This document shows positions 62,661 to 64,000 of a stretch of 64,000 nucleotides of DNA, piece by piece. Each line of letters begins with the position of its first letter. The stretch's first letter is position 1. The notes under the pieces were generated by a model. That model saw only the letters and a list, made by a program, of their open reading frames with translations, did not search any database and was not told the DNA's origin. This DNA comes from Flectonema sp. DT1601 (lineage: Eukaryota > Euglenozoa > Diplonemea > Diplonemida > Diplonemidae). The translations under genes were made by a program, and so were the position numbers. The stretch spans positions 263,001 through 327,000 of the forward strand of contig OZ025821.1 in NCBI GenBank assembly GCA_964019425.1. Reading direction: 5' to 3'.

Positions 62661-63595
62661 GTGGTGCTTTGGTTGATTGTTCTGTTTGTGTGAAATACTC
62701 TTTTTTTTTTGGATACTTTCTAACTTTCACCTTTTTTTTGAATAAGTTAGTGATCGTCGTAATTATTGTGTTTGATAAGTAGTCAGTCTTTGGTGGGAAA
62801 GAGGAAATGATTCATTCACTGACCCTCAACGAGGATGTGTTTTTTAGAAATATAAAAATACTTAAAGAAGGAACTCATATAATAAATTCTCATTTTTTCG
62901 TTTTTTTTGTTTTGTTTTTTCGTTTCGTTTTCAGTTCTTCCATTTTGATTTGATTTTAGTAAAAAAAATATTTTCTACTTATAATTATTTTCCAGTAAAC
63001 ATCACAAATGCTGGAACGTGTGTTTGATCTCACCTCAGTCAGCAACGTATGATTAAAAATAAATTTGGCATTTGGCTTGAAGGTGTTCCCTGTTGATACT
63101 AAACAATTAACTACCTTAATCTATATTGATGATCTGCTGTAGGGTTACTCGTATCTAATTAACATCTTCCTTTAATAACTAACAGCCTGTCTAACTCCAA
63201 CTAACTTGTTGGTACAACTTCCTTATTGTGTTCAACCTGAAGTAGGTTCTCTTTTAAACTAATTAATGAAATCGTTTACAACACTCTCGTTATTCTTACT
63301 TCACGTTTGATGAAAACCTGTAAATAAGAGTTTCCTTCTCTCAAAAATGATTAAAAACGAATTTGGCATTTGGCTTGAAGGTGTTCCCTGTTGATACTAA
63401 ACAATTAACTACCTTAATCTATATTGATGATCTGCTTGTTGAATTCATTTCTCGTCTCGTACTTCTTGTCCTTCGTTCTGTTAACTGTGAATCTCTTTTC
63501 TTTGGTAGTGTTGCTGAATACTCCTCTGACTGCTTCAAGTTTTATTTAAAAGAAGAGAGACGAATCACTTATTCTTCAGGTCTTTGTATATAAAA
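62661..63595. other. Intergenic region with a 90-bp direct repeat
   Basis: No gene is accepted. Bases 63049-63138 and 63347-63436 are direct repeats 298 bp apart with about two differences. One frame of each reads LTTLIYIDDLL, resembling the YxDD box of reverse transcriptases, but it is too short to assign. ATTCTTCAG ends at 63579, 16 nt before the next ATG. Confidence 0.6.
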
Positions 63596-64000
63596 ATGTT
63601 TAGAGGTAGCTCAAGGCAACTTATCCATCGAGGGAGAGTATTCTACTCTTTGATGAGTTCATTTGAAGCAGAACAGTTTAAGTTTAAATTAGCTAAGGGA
63701 ATTGATACTGTCACTCGTGTGTTGGATGTTAACAGGAATGTGATAGCGGTTGATGATTGTCTTCACAGCTATGATGATAAATATCTTTTAGTTGAAAAGT
63801 TAACTTCTACCAGTCTGGCAGCAATACTGAATGCATTGCAATCGATTGGGTTTGATGAGAAAGTGTTGGAACAAATTATGAAATTATCTAAAAACTCAAC
63901 AGCGACGCTCAGATTCAAGCAGGACTCAGAATGTACTTTCGACAAAGAAGAAATCAAAGAAATTGAGGGAACCTCTTTAGAATCAACGTCGTTGTTGGGT
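63596..64000 (+). CDS. 5' part of an unrecognised gene, cut by the window edge
   Basis: An open frame of 135 codons runs from the ATG at 63596 to the window end without a stop. It begins MFRGSSRQLIHRGRVFYSL and continues with mixed alpha/beta sequence (DTVTRVLDVNRNVIAVDD; TATLRFKQDSECTF). It has normal codon use and a TTCTTCAG site 16 nt upstream. The motif TLRFKQDSECTF faintly recalls very large uncharacterised proteins of other protists, from memory only. I cannot name it. Confidence 0.65.
   Translation, partial: MFRGSSRQLIHRGRVFYSLMSSFEAEQFKFKLAKGIDTVTRVLDVNRNVIAVDDCLHSYDDKYLLVEKLTSTSLAAILNALQSIGFDEKVLEQIMKLSKNSTATLRFKQDSECTFDKEEIKEIEGTSLESTSLLG

Noticed and set aside
63363-63593. Open frame with a YIDD box, resembling reverse transcriptase
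   Set aside because: Only about ten residues resemble the family and no other domain, terminal repeat or element boundary is visible; chance is likely.

Overview
This is nuclear DNA of a unicellular eukaryote whose lineage I cannot fix from sequence alone. Eukaryote-only proteins are present: UTP13/TBL3, a kinesin-14, two eL27 genes, cytosolic PheRS alpha, WDR11, an INTS4-like Integrator subunit and an O-fucosyltransferase. The standard code is used, with TAA, TAG and TGA all terminating genes. Introns are few and short (42 to 89 nt, plus one candidate of about 253 nt). They start GTATG and mostly end ACAG. Intergenic DNA is full of A or T homopolymers of 15 to 33 nt.

Layout. 1-20 kb: UTP13, a small multi-pass membrane protein, a 1411-aa C-terminal-motor kinesin (KCBP-like neck), a secreted CBM9 protein, an orphan with a Cys-rich tail, a basic disordered orphan and two eL27 genes with almost identical coding sequences. 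20-31 kb: a tandem duplication of about 6.3 kb, each copy carrying a secreted GH2 beta-galactosidase-like gene and a long non-coding tail with shared repeats. 30.9-49 kb: a spliced transmembrane RING protein, WDR11 (3 exons), a POFUT-like enzyme, PheRS alpha (terminal 42-nt intron), a spliced orphan, a 63-codon small gene, a coiled-coil orphan and an INTS4-like gene. 49.2-61.6 kb: about 12 kb of satellite DNA made of a roughly 1.4-kb long unit present three times, each followed by short-period arrays (175 bp, then 128/141 bp, then 175 bp) with higher-order periodicity. 61.9-64 kb: a single-pass membrane protein and the 5' part of a gene that runs off the window.

Two global features stand out. 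All 20 genes I accept lie on the + strand. Nearly every one has a pyrimidine-rich stretch ending in AG, usually 15 to 85 nt before its start codon. One-strand clustering, few introns and these acceptor-like sites fit polycistronic transcription with spliced-leader trans-splicing, as in Euglenozoa and a few other groups. 5'-UTR introns or chance in T-rich DNA are alternatives. The intron ends also recall anaerobic metamonads. No rRNA, tRNA or CRISPR was recognised.
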